Positions 43,319 through 50,841 of a stretch of 64,000 nt of DNA are shown piece by piece. A program made the position numbers and the translations under genes. Within the stretch, counting starts at the first letter, position 1. Every line of letters begins with the position of its first letter. Below the pieces are notes generated by a model. That model was not told the DNA's origin. It did not search any database and saw only the letters and a program-made list of their open reading frames with translations. The DNA comes from Gordonibacter sp. An230 (lineage in GTDB: Bacteria; Actinomycetota; Coriobacteriia; Coriobacteriales; Eggerthellaceae). The stretch spans positions 1 through 64,000 of the forward strand of contig NZ_NFJP01000014.1 of the NCBI RefSeq assembly GCF_002159915.1, written 5' to 3'.

Positions 43319-46300
43319 CGCAGCACCAAGAAGGACAGGAGCGAGTAGTCGTTGAAGCCCAGGGTCACGCCGCTGCCCACCTCGCCCAGGCTGAACAGCG
43401 ACTCCATGCCCTTGGTCTCCTGCACGCCGGTTATGGCGGCCACAACGTCGTCGAGCAGGTCGGTGTAGGCGTCCATGCGAAGCCCGTCCCTCGTCTCTGC
43501 ATTGAATGTCTTGCATAGGTCGAGCAGGGGCTCGTGTTGTCCGCTACACGCCGCCCGCATTAGGTCCAGTGCAGGCTTGGGCTGCGTGTGCTTGGTCATC
43601 CTCGCCCCGTCGTCGGTCACGTAGACAACGTAGTACGGGAAGGTCGGGTTGGTGTCCTTTGGGTCCTTCCGCTCGTCGTTCTGCTTGAGGCAGAAGATCA
43701 CGCCGGGCCTCACCTCGCCCTTTAGCTCGTCGGGTATGGGCGCAATGGCGTGAAGGCCAACAGGCGACGTCTCCAGCAAGCCGGGGTTATCCTTGGCGTA
43801 GCGCTGCAACTCCACGCGGAAGTCGTCGAAGGCGAAGTCGGTGATGGATATGCCGCCCGATATGTCCTCCAGGTCCAGCACCTCGGTGCGCAGCTGCTCG
43901 AGCTGCTGGCGGCGGTACTTGAGGTCGTTCATCTCGCCGGCCGCCTTGGACTCCAGCACGTTTTCCTCGCCGGTGGCGCTCGCGTCCATGAGCACCATGC
44001 GGCCCTTCACGCGGCCCTCCAGCTGGATGTACTCGTCGAGCGCGATGTCCGGCCAGAAGTTCACGAGCTGGATCTCCTTGTTCTCGCTGCCCAGGCGGTC
44101 GATGCGCCCGAAGCGCTGGATGATGCGCACCGGGTTCCAGTGGATGTCGTAGTTCACCAGGCAGTCGCAGTCCTGCAGGTTCTGGCCCTCGGATATGCAG
44201 TCAGTGGCAAAGACGATGTCGATCTCGCCGGCGTTGCGGTCGCGTTCCGAGAGCTCCTTCGACTTCGGGGAGAAGTGCGCTAGTATCGCCTCGAACGTCG
44301 TGCGCCTCAGCTTGAGCGAGTAGGTGCGGTTGGCCCCGCCGTTCACCTCGGCGCACTCCAGCCCGAGCTCGCGCTTGAGCGGCCCGGCCAGCTGGTCGAA
44401 GAGGTAGTCAGTCGTGTCCGCGAACGCGCTGAACACGAGGATCTTGCGGTTGCCCGGGTTGTATGGGTTCGTCACCTTCTCGGCTATGTACTCGCGCAGC
44501 CTTATGAGTTTTGCGTCGCGCTCGGGCGTCACCGCGTCGGCGTAGCTGAGAAGCAGGCGCAGCTTCTCGATGTCGTAGTCCAGGTCCTGTCGCAGGCGCA
44601 GCGCGTCCACGTCGCGCAGGTCAACGTGCACCCTGCCGCCGGCCACGAACTCCTCGGCGTCATCGTCGTCGTCGAACTCGGTGTCGGTGCCGCGCATGTC
44701 GTAGTTCACGCTCGCGCCCACGTTGTCCAGGCGGCCCCGCAGGTCCACGCAGCCGTCCAGGATGCGCCGCAGCGTGATGCGGAAGCTGTTCACGGACGAC
44801 TCCATGCGCTTGAGCACGTTCACGCGCATCAGGTTGGCCACGGCGGTCGTGCGGTTCACCTGGCTCTGGAAGTCCTTGCCCCACGTGTCGCCGTAGCGGT
44901 CCTCGTACTTCCTCTGCTGGTCGTAGCGCACGTAGCTGAGCACCTGGTACTGGGCGAACGTCAGCTGGGCGATCATGTCGTTGAGCTCAGCGATCGGCGG
45001 CAGCTCGCCCCTGGCGTCAATGGGCGTCTGGAACGATATGGGCGGTCGCCTCGTCGGGAACGTGCCGGACGCGGCGCCGTAGTACTTGGTGATGTGCTTG
45101 CGGGAGCGTGCGATGGTCAGCACGTCGAGCAGCTTGAAGTAGTCGGCGTTCACCGCGTTCACGAAGCTCTCGGTCGTGCGCTCGCTGTCGTCTAGCTTGC
45201 TCCACTCGTTGAATCTCTGCTGGGCAACGCGCGTCACCTGCGTGATGGATGGGATGCCGTCCGTCTCGGCGAGGTACTCGTCGTCGCCCTCGGTTATGAG
45301 CTCGATCTGGTTGCGCAGGTCGAGCAGCTTGTTGTTCACCGGCGTGGCCGAGAGCATCAGCACCTTGGTGCGCACGCCTGCCCGGATCACGTCGTCGATG
45401 AGGCGCGTGTAGCGGTCGGTCTTCTCGGCGTCGGTGCTCTTGTTGCGGAAGTTGTGGCTCTCGTCGATGACCAGGAGGTCGTAGTTGCCCCAGCGAAGGT
45501 ACTCCAGGTCGATGTCGCCGCTCATGCCGGAGTAGCGCGACAGGTCGGTGTGGTTCAGCACATCGTATGCGAAGCGGTCGTCCGCGAGCGGGTTGCGCTC
45601 GTCGTTGCCGCGCGTCCAGAGCGTCCAGTTGTCGCGCAGACGCTTCGGGCAGAGCACGAGCACGCGGCCGTTGCGCTCCTCGTAGTACTTGATGATCGCC
45701 AGCGCCTCGTAGGTCTTGCCCAGGCCCACCGAGTCGGCGATGATGCAGCCCTTATACTTCTCCAGCTTGCGGATGGCGCCCACCACGGCGTCGCGCTGGA
45801 AGTCGTAGAGCTTACCCCACACGACCGACTCCTCGAAGCGGAGTCCCGGCCGTATCGGGTCCTCGGTCTCGTCCTCCATGAAGTCGCGGAACAGGTGGTA
45901 GAGCGTCAGGAAGTACACGAACTCGGGCGAGTTCTCGCGGTAGAGCGTGGAAACCTGCTCGATGACTTCCTCGGTCACGTCCTCCACGAGCGCTGGGTTG
46001 TCCCAGACCGAGTCGAACATGGCCTTGAGGCCCATCGCCTCGGCCGACGTCTGGAAGTGGCTAATGCCGGTCACGACGCCGGGCTTGCGCTCGTAGCCGA
46101 GGCCTTCCAAGGTGAAGGCGTTGGCCGCGCTACCCATGAAGGCGTGCGACTCCGCATTCGGGTTATCCACGTGGTAGCTGCCGGTCGTGGCGATCATGCC
46201 GCGCTGCTTGGCCGTCTTGAAGGTGGCGCGCTGTCGCGCCCACTCGGCGCACTGCCTTGCGAGCGCTCGCTGGTTCAAGTTGTTGCGCAGCGTCAGCTCC

Positions 46301-46566
46301 AGGCCCGTGCCGCCGACGCCCTTCTCGCGGGACCGCCGGCGCACGACGAACTCGCGCGGGTCCTTCTCGGACTCCATCTGCTTGGCGAAGGTCGGCTCGT
46401 CGAAGATGAACCGCAGCTCGTCGACCTTCGAGAGTTCGTCCTTGAGCTCGCCGAACGCGAAGACCGTGAAGTACGACGCGATTATGGAAAGCTTCGCGCC
46501 GTCGTCGATGGAATCCCTGAGGGCGTCGCCGAGGCGCTGCCGCCCCGTGTTGTCGAGGTATTCCAT
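43315..46566 (-). CDS. PLD-like/SNF2-type helicase of the defence operon
   Basis: The protein has 1083 aa. The N-terminal about 120 residues (IIASYFTVFAFGELKDEL, RFIFDEPTF) resemble the phospholipase-D-like domain that precedes such helicases. The SNF2 ATPase shows SVGLGKTYEALAI (Walker A), LLVIDESHNFRN (motif II), MLSATPVNN (motif III), SEGQNLQDCD and RIIQRFGRIDRLGS (motifs V and VI). It is probably a DNA translocase that cooperates with Mod, Res and DUF4391 in restriction. It is separated by 4 bases from the upstream small gene. Confidence 0.9.
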   Translation of the reverse strand: MEYLDNTGRQRLGDALRDSIDDGAKLSIIASYFTVFAFGELKDELSKVDELRFIFDEPTFAKQMESEKDPREFVVRRRSREKGVGGTGLELTLRNNLNQRALARQCAEWARQRATFKTAKQRGMIATTGSYHVDNPNAESHAFMGSAANAFTLEGLGYERKPGVVTGISHFQTSAEAMGLKAMFDSVWDNPALVEDVTEEVIEQVSTLYRENSPEFVYFLTLYHLFRDFMEDETEDPIRPGLRFEESVVWGKLYDFQRDAVVGAIRKLEKYKGCIIADSVGLGKTYEALAIIKYYEERNGRVLVLCPKRLRDNWTLWTRGNDERNPLADDRFAYDVLNHTDLSRYSGMSGDIDLEYLRWGNYDLLVIDESHNFRNKSTDAEKTDRYTRLIDDVIRAGVRTKVLMLSATPVNNKLLDLRNQIELITEGDDEYLAETDGIPSITQVTRVAQQRFNEWSKLDDSERTTESFVNAVNADYFKLLDVLTIARSRKHITKYYGAASGTFPTRRPPISFQTPIDARGELPPIAELNDMIAQLTFAQYQVLSYVRYDQQRKYEDRYGDTWGKDFQSQVNRTTAVANLMRVNVLKRMESSVNSFRITLRRILDGCVDLRGRLDNVGASVNYDMRGTDTEFDDDDDAEEFVAGGRVHVDLRDVDALRLRQDLDYDIEKLRLLLSYADAVTPERDAKLIRLREYIAEKVTNPYNPGNRKILVFSAFADTTDYLFDQLAGPLKRELGLECAEVNGGANRTYSLKLRRTTFEAILAHFSPKSKELSERDRNAGEIDIVFATDCISEGQNLQDCDCLVNYDIHWNPVRIIQRFGRIDRLGSENKEIQLVNFWPDIALDEYIQLEGRVKGRMVLMDASATGEENVLESKAAGEMNDLKYRRQQLEQLRTEVLDLEDISGGISITDFAFDDFRVELQRYAKDNPGLLETSPVGLHAIAPIPDELKGEVRPGVIFCLKQNDERKDPKDTNPTFPYYVVYVTDDGARMTKHTQPKPALDLMRAACSGQHEPLLDLCKTFNAETRDGLRMDAYTDLLDDVVAAITGVQETKGMESLFSLGEVGSGVTLGFNDYSLLSFLVLR

Positions 46567-46570
46567 GGCG

Positions 46571-46774
46571 TCAGTCCTTCTTCGTAAGCTTCTCGATGAG
46601 GCATTGCTTCACGAGGGAGGTAAACGTGAGGCCGTTGAGGTTGGCGTACTCCTTTGCAGATTCCCGCATGGTGCGCGGAAGCCGAAGGGTGACCGTGACC
46701 AGCTCGGAATCGACAAGATACGCCTGCAGCTCTGACGTGGAGGCGCCGGAATCGAGCAGCTCCGAATACTTCAT
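46571..46774 (-). CDS. Small ribbon-helix-helix-like regulator
   Basis: The protein has 67 aa from ATG 46774, 8 bases after AGGG. Longer starts at 46780 and 46810 are possible. Residues about 25-65 (VTVTLRLPRTMRESAKEYAN and FTSLVKQCLIEKL) form the beta-strand-helix-helix of CopG/Arc-type repressors. As first gene of the defence operon it probably controls operon expression. Confidence 0.65.
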   Translation of the reverse strand: MKYSELLDSGASTSELQAYLVDSELVTVTLRLPRTMRESAKEYANLNGLTFTSLVKQCLIEKLTKKD

Positions 46775-46810
46775 AAGCATCCCTACCAAGTAACGCCGAT
46801 GTAAATACAC

Positions 46811-47082
46811 AACGCATCACATTCTAACAGACCGCAACAGTACTGAGATTAGCTGGCAGCTAAGAAGGAAGAGGAACGCAGCAGAATGACTCGCAGGTGA
46901 ACGAAACCGTTAGCGAGAAGACCGTAAGCGGAAAGTAAGAAGTGCATACGGATAGAGAGAAGACCGTGGCGAATGAGAAGAACGCGCACGCCGAGACCGC
47001 GACCGTCTGCCAAACGATGAACCTGCGACCGAACCGTTGCTGATCGCCACCGAGACCGTGAGCGTCACGACGCAGAATTTAT
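46811..47082. other. Upstream region of defence operon, repetitive, no gene
   Basis: No convincing gene. Purine-rich on the plus strand, with three GAGAAGA (46915, 46957, 46975) and repeated ACCGT steps between 46907 and 47055. It should contain the promoter for the minus-strand operon, though I cannot pick boxes with confidence. Confidence 0.4.
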
Positions 47083-47589
47083 CTGCCGCCGGGCCGTGCG
47101 CACAAGCCACGCAAGCGCGGGCTCATCGAGGGTTGGGCCGCGCCATGGGCAGGGGTGCCGTGGGGCGCGGGTCGGGCCTGCCATGCGGGCAGCGGGCGGC
47201 ATGCGAGTCAACCGGGGACGGCCGGGAGCGTGGCCGTCGTCCGTGTCTTCGCGCTCCGCCTCACAGCCCCGCTTCGCGGGTCTGTTCGTCGGGCGGCGCT
47301 CAGCCACGGCCGCCGTCCACGCTCCCGGCCTGCGCTGGCACACAGGGGGCCGTGGGCGCGTGCGTCTTCGCCACGGCGCTTCACAGCCCGGCTTGCGCCG
47401 GTCTGTTCAGCGCTGCGGGCTCAGCCGCCCACGCCCACGGCCCCCTGTGCGCCAGCGCCTGCAAGGTTATCGGGCCGCCCGCTGCCCGCATGGCAGTCCC
47501 TCCCTCGCGCGCCCCACGGCACCCCTGCCCATGGCGCTACCGCTTTGGGGTCGTGCGCTTGCGTGGCTTGTGCGCACCGTCGGCGGCAG
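47083..47589. ncRNA. Giant inverted-repeat element enclosing two homologous hairpins
   Basis: The outer arms pair in four exact blocks: 47083-47091/47581-47589, 47096-47118/47555-47577 (23 bp), 47140-47169/47508-47537 (30 bp) and 47178-47200/47474-47496 (23 bp). Inside are hairpin A (47220-47233/47317-47330) and hairpin B (47332-47358/47432-47458). A and B share GTCTTCGC, TCACAGCCC, GGTCTGTTC and GCTCAGCC in the same order, while the small stem between them differs but stays paired (CCCGC/GCGGG versus CCGGC/GCCGG). It is noncoding on both strands. Whether it acts as RNA or as DNA is not known. Confidence 0.65.
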
Positions 47590-47712
47590 AGACGGCGGCA
47601 GCGGCGGTCACCGTGCCCGGGTCGGCCGTGACGGATCCCGGGCCCAGACAGCAGGAGACGGCCCGCAGGCCGTCCCCGGAGAGCTCGTATGCCGTTGTGC
47701 GTGCCCGCGTGG

Positions 47713-47982
47713 CTACTTCACCAGGCGGAACCCCACCGTGCCGTCAGGCTCCGCCACGTACACGCGCGTGGCCATCGCAGCGTTCATCTGCTCCAGCGTG
47801 TCCCAGGCTCCGAAGGCCCAGAGCAGGTCCTCGTACATGGTCTGGTCGGAGGGCACCAGGTCCGGGTCCACGCCGTCAAGCATCTGGCCCAGGGTCATGG
47901 GGCCGAGCTCCTCGCAGTGGTAGACGGTGTCCAGGTCGGGGAGCTTCCAGGCGGTTGCTTCCTTGGTGATGGTGGCGGTCAT
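47713..47982 (-). CDS. Small hypothetical protein opposite an HTH gene
   Basis: The protein has 89 aa from ATG 47982, preceded by AAAGGAGG. It is acidic and has the motif WAFGAWDTLEQMNAAM and a beta-rich end (RVYVAEPDGTVGFRLVK). No family is recognised. It diverges from the small HTH gene at 48143, with three GATTAGCA sites between, so it is probably under that regulator's control, as in toxin-antitoxin or immunity pairs. The downstream stretch 47590-47712 contains hairpins such as GACGGCC/GGCCGTC. Confidence 0.6.
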   Translation of the reverse strand: MTATITKEATAWKLPDLDTVYHCEELGPMTLGQMLDGVDPDLVPSDQTMYEDLLWAFGAWDTLEQMNAAMATRVYVAEPDGTVGFRLVK

Positions 47983-48003
47983 GGCGTCCTCCTTTACGAT
48001 AGA

Positions 48004-48089
48004 GATTAGCAACTGATAATATAGTAAGCCCATGGGTAGGTATTATCAAGTGCTAATCATGCCTTCATAGAGATTACATATTGCTAATC
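48004..48089. promoter_or_regulatory. Three GATTAGCA operator-like sites
   Basis: GATTAGCA at 48004-48011 on the plus strand, and its complement TGCTAATC at 48051-48058 and 48082-48089. The region is much richer in AT than its surroundings and lies between the divergent genes starting at 47982 and 48143. Confidence 0.6.
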
Positions 48090-48142
48090 CCTGCCAGCTG
48101 GGATAGACTGTTCTGGTAAACCCCCACGGGCAGGGAGGAAGA

Positions 48143-48361
48143 ATGAGGATCACCGAGGCGATAAAGCACATGTGCGAGCAGAGCGGCAAGGGCGTCGTGG
48201 GCGCCTCCCAGGCGCTTGGTAAGTCCAGGATGTACCTCTCCGCCCTCATAAGCCGTGGGAGCTACCCGCGCACCGACACGCTCGTGCAGATCGCCCAGGC
48301 GTGCGGCTACAGGGTCGAGCTCGTGAGGGACAGCGAGAGGATCGAGCTCGAGGCCGAGTAG
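48143..48361 (+). CDS. Small HTH DNA-binding protein
   Basis: The protein has 72 aa; AGGGAGGAAG lies just before ATG 48143. Almost all of it is one helix-turn-helix (VVGASQALGKSRMYLSALIS, then YPRTDTLVQIAQACGYRVEL), of XRE/Cro type. It is on the opposite strand from the phage late genes, between portal and the giant inverted repeat. It likely autoregulates and controls the 89-aa gene through the GATTAGCA sites. Confidence 0.75.
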   Translation: MRITEAIKHMCEQSGKGVVGASQALGKSRMYLSALISRGSYPRTDTLVQIAQACGYRVELVRDSERIELEAE

Positions 48362-48366
48362 GGCCC

Positions 48367-49848
48367 TCACTGCTTTTCACCATCCCCGATACTGCCAGCA
48401 CCGATCTCGGCCGCCCTGGCGCGTGCCACGCTTTCCTCTTCTCCATACCAGCGCATGCGATACTCCCATGCGCCCATGGTGACGCCCACTTCCTTCATGT
48501 CCTGTTCCTTCTCGGCGGCCGTGTCCTGGATGATGGAGTCATCAAATTGGATCCTCGTCTCGCCCTCATTGGGAATGGACTCACCAAAGCCACGCGACAC
48601 GTGCATGGCCGCCCTGGCTATCGAGACGATCGCGTCTTCCAGGCTGTTCTCATGCCTGCGGATGTTGCGCATCAGGGCCGAGTTATCGCTACTGACCTCC
48701 GTGGCCGTCTTCACGTACCCGCGCGAGTCGTCCATGTCGAAGTAGTTGATGCCGAAGCCCGTGAGGTCGCCGAGCATCTGTAGGGCAACGCGGAAGGCCT
48801 CGATCTGCCCGCTCGTGCGGAGCGCCGGCGCGAATTCTTGGATGGTGTCTTCCGTCGACATGACCTTGCGGAAGACGGTGCAGTCCTGCTTTCCGAAGGG
48901 GATGGTGACGTTCTTGTTGCCATCGGCCTCACGGTCGAAGAGAACATCGCTAAGAAAGACACGCATCTTGCTCAGGTCAATCTCGTTGATGAGCGCGTCG
49001 AAGGTGAGGTCCACGGCTTGCACCGCATCCACCGCGTCCGCGAAGACGCTCTGTCCGTAGGGACTCATATCCACCCTGGTATTCGTGACTGCTGGCTTGA
49101 CGATGCCGAAGGTGGGGAAAGGGCAGCCCGTGTCGTATATGGGGAGAATACCCACCGGCGCGAGCTCGTTACCCTCATGGTCGAAGCACACGGTGACGAT
49201 CCGGTACGTCTCCTCGCTTTCATTGGCGAGAAGACCTTCCGCGTATTCAGGTGAAGGTGTGGAAGGTGAAGAAAAGTCAGGCGAGAAGACCATGCCGCCC
49301 TTGAGGTGCATCTGCAGCTGGTCCACGGCCTTGCCACGATAGAAGGCACGCGTGACGAAGGCGCATTCGCTGATGCCGTCCTCATCCCAGCTCAGGGGAA
49401 TGACCATGCGAGCGTCGTAATGGCGAATACGGACCTTCCGCTTGCCCAGGTCAATCCAAAGCGCCCAGGCACCAGTGCCGAGCCCGAAGGCACGTACCAC
49501 GGTGGCCTGCGCCGCGTTCATGAAGTTCGTGGAAGAGAAGAACGAGTTGATCCAGTCGGTGGCCTTCTGGTTCTCACAGACCACCTTCACTTCCTCGTTG
49601 AGGAGAAGAGAGCCCCATTCCTTGCAAACGCGCATGGCAGGGTGAATAGACCGACGGTGAACAGCGTACACGCGCCCCATGCCGTCCTTGTCCCTATAGT
49701 CGTAAAACTCGCCCCTGGCTGACATCCAGTCATCCCAGCTACGTATCCAGGGCTCCATGTCATCCAGGGGAAGGACAAACCCAAGCTTGCGCAAGTAATC
49801 CTTCACGTGCTCCGGCACCCAGTATTCATCGAGACCATTAGCGCCCAT
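48367..49848 (-). CDS. Phage portal protein
   Basis: The protein has 493 aa. It has the length and pattern of SPP1-type portals. N-terminal WIRSWDDWMSARGEFYDYRD is followed by a region with FFSSTNFMNAAQATVVRAFGLG. A central part contains YGQSVFADAVDAVQAVDLTFDA. A long C-terminal helix lies near FGINYFDMDDSRGYVKTATE. It would form the DNA entry vertex. It is separated from the scaffold gene by about 12.5 kb of accessory DNA, where a minor head protein is normally found. Confidence 0.85.
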   Translation of the reverse strand: MGANGLDEYWVPEHVKDYLRKLGFVLPLDDMEPWIRSWDDWMSARGEFYDYRDKDGMGRVYAVHRRSIHPAMRVCKEWGSLLLNEEVKVVCENQKATDWINSFFSSTNFMNAAQATVVRAFGLGTGAWALWIDLGKRKVRIRHYDARMVIPLSWDEDGISECAFVTRAFYRGKAVDQLQMHLKGGMVFSPDFSSPSTPSPEYAEGLLANESEETYRIVTVCFDHEGNELAPVGILPIYDTGCPFPTFGIVKPAVTNTRVDMSPYGQSVFADAVDAVQAVDLTFDALINEIDLSKMRVFLSDVLFDREADGNKNVTIPFGKQDCTVFRKVMSTEDTIQEFAPALRTSGQIEAFRVALQMLGDLTGFGINYFDMDDSRGYVKTATEVSSDNSALMRNIRRHENSLEDAIVSIARAAMHVSRGFGESIPNEGETRIQFDDSIIQDTAAEKEQDMKEVGVTMGAWEYRMRWYGEEESVARARAAEIGAGSIGDGEKQ

Positions 49849-49899
49849 GCGTCACCTCCGATAGTCCGGCCGATAAGGTCAGGTGAAGCATCCGCCCGC

Positions 49900-49906
49900 G
49901 TCACAA
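49900..49906 (-). promoter_or_regulatory. TTGTGAC motif, site 4 (portal)
   Basis: Minus-strand TTTGTGACGCGGGCGG lies 52 bp upstream of the portal start and shares ten bases with the sites before TerS and the fibre gene. Confidence 0.4.
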
Positions 49907-49969
49907 ACACCCACGTGCCTTAAAATGCCGAGAAGAGCTTTCGGTTTGAGAAGAGAAGCCGGGGAGAAC

Positions 49970-50692
49970 ATGCAGAACAGGTACACGGGCGACATTGGCG
50001 ACTACAGCAAGCTTGGCCTCCTTAGGGCTCTGCAGTCGGCAGGCTTCTCGATAGGGCTCAACTGGTACCTCACGCCAGACGAGACGCACAATAGCGACGG
50101 CCGCCACGTTGACTACCTTCACCAGGACGAATACCGCGCATGCGATCCAGACCTCTGGCTTGGCCTCAAGGCTATCGTCGATGGAAAGCACCGAGAAGTG
50201 CGCTACATGGAGAATGACGGCATCCTGCAGGCCACGTTCTTCTCTGACTGCCTTGATTTCAGGGGAATGAGGAAGGCGAAAAGGATCGAGCGTCGGGCCG
50301 AGTGGTTCGCAAAGTCTCTCGACGTCATGGCCAGAAAAGACATCGTGTGCGTGGATCCCGACAACGGCCTGGTCGTTCCATCTGCCAAGGGAAGGCCGAA
50401 GGAGAACAAGTACGTGCTGCCCGAAGAGCTCGCCAGGTACTACGCCCAGGGCTCCACGGTCGTCTACTACCAGCACAAGGCAAGGCGAAAGGACCCCTTC
50501 TACACGGATCAGCTAAAGGCGCTGTTGAGAAGAGAAGACCTCCCCGGTGCTTCTGGCCTTGCATTGAAGTTCGAGAAGGTCTCGCAGCGCTACTACATGT
50601 TCATCGTCCAGCCAAGGCATAGGGAAATGGTCGAGAAGAGCGTGCAGGACATGCTCTCAACCTCCTGGGGCGATCACTTCCGCCAGCTCTAG
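49970..50692 (+). CDS. Conserved hypothetical cargo gene antisense to late operon
   Basis: The protein has 240 aa from ATG 49970, with GGGGAGA upstream. The frame extending to 49883 has no ribosome site. It begins MQNRYTGDIGDYSKLGLLRA, a signature I associate with a widespread family of uncharacterised proteins. WYLTPDETHNSDGRHVDYL, CVDPDNGL and VVYYQHKARR follow. It is rich in Asp and His, which fits a nuclease or other metal enzyme, but this is not shown. It lies between terL and portal in the opposite orientation, so it is probably a moron expressed in the lysogen. Confidence 0.7.
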   Translation: MQNRYTGDIGDYSKLGLLRALQSAGFSIGLNWYLTPDETHNSDGRHVDYLHQDEYRACDPDLWLGLKAIVDGKHREVRYMENDGILQATFFSDCLDFRGMRKAKRIERRAEWFAKSLDVMARKDIVCVDPDNGLVVPSAKGRPKENKYVLPEELARYYAQGSTVVYYQHKARRKDPFYTDQLKALLRREDLPGASGLALKFEKVSQRYYMFIVQPRHREMVEKSVQDMLSTSWGDHFRQL

Positions 50693-50703
50693 CACGCAAT
50701 CGC

Positions 50704-50838
50704 TTAGGCGCCAATAAGGGCGAGAAGAGCCAACGTCACCAAGGCGCACGCCAGCAGCCGCATGAGCTCGATTATGGCGAGAAGAGCACAGATGCCAACG
50801 GCAATAAGAATGGCGAGAAGAACGATGAGAAAAGCCAT
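50704..50838 (-). CDS. 44-aa hydrophobic membrane peptide
   Basis: It starts 3 bases after the TerL stop (ATG 50838). The sequence is almost wholly hydrophobic (MAFLIVLLAILIAVGICALL, then IELMRLLACALVTLALLALI), predicting two short membrane helices. Three of its Leu-Leu-Ala steps use CTTCTCGCC, giving GAGAAG on the other strand. It could be a small toxin, a holin-like peptide or an exclusion factor. Expression is inferred from placement only. Confidence 0.45.
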   Translation of the reverse strand: MAFLIVLLAILIAVGICALLAIIELMRLLACALVTLALLALIGA

Positions 50839-50841
50839 TGC

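Noticed and set aside
35978-46774. DISARM or BREX system
   Set aside because: Hallmark genes (DUF1998 DrmB, PglZ, BrxL) are missing; the Mod/Res pair points to a type III-like system with extras.
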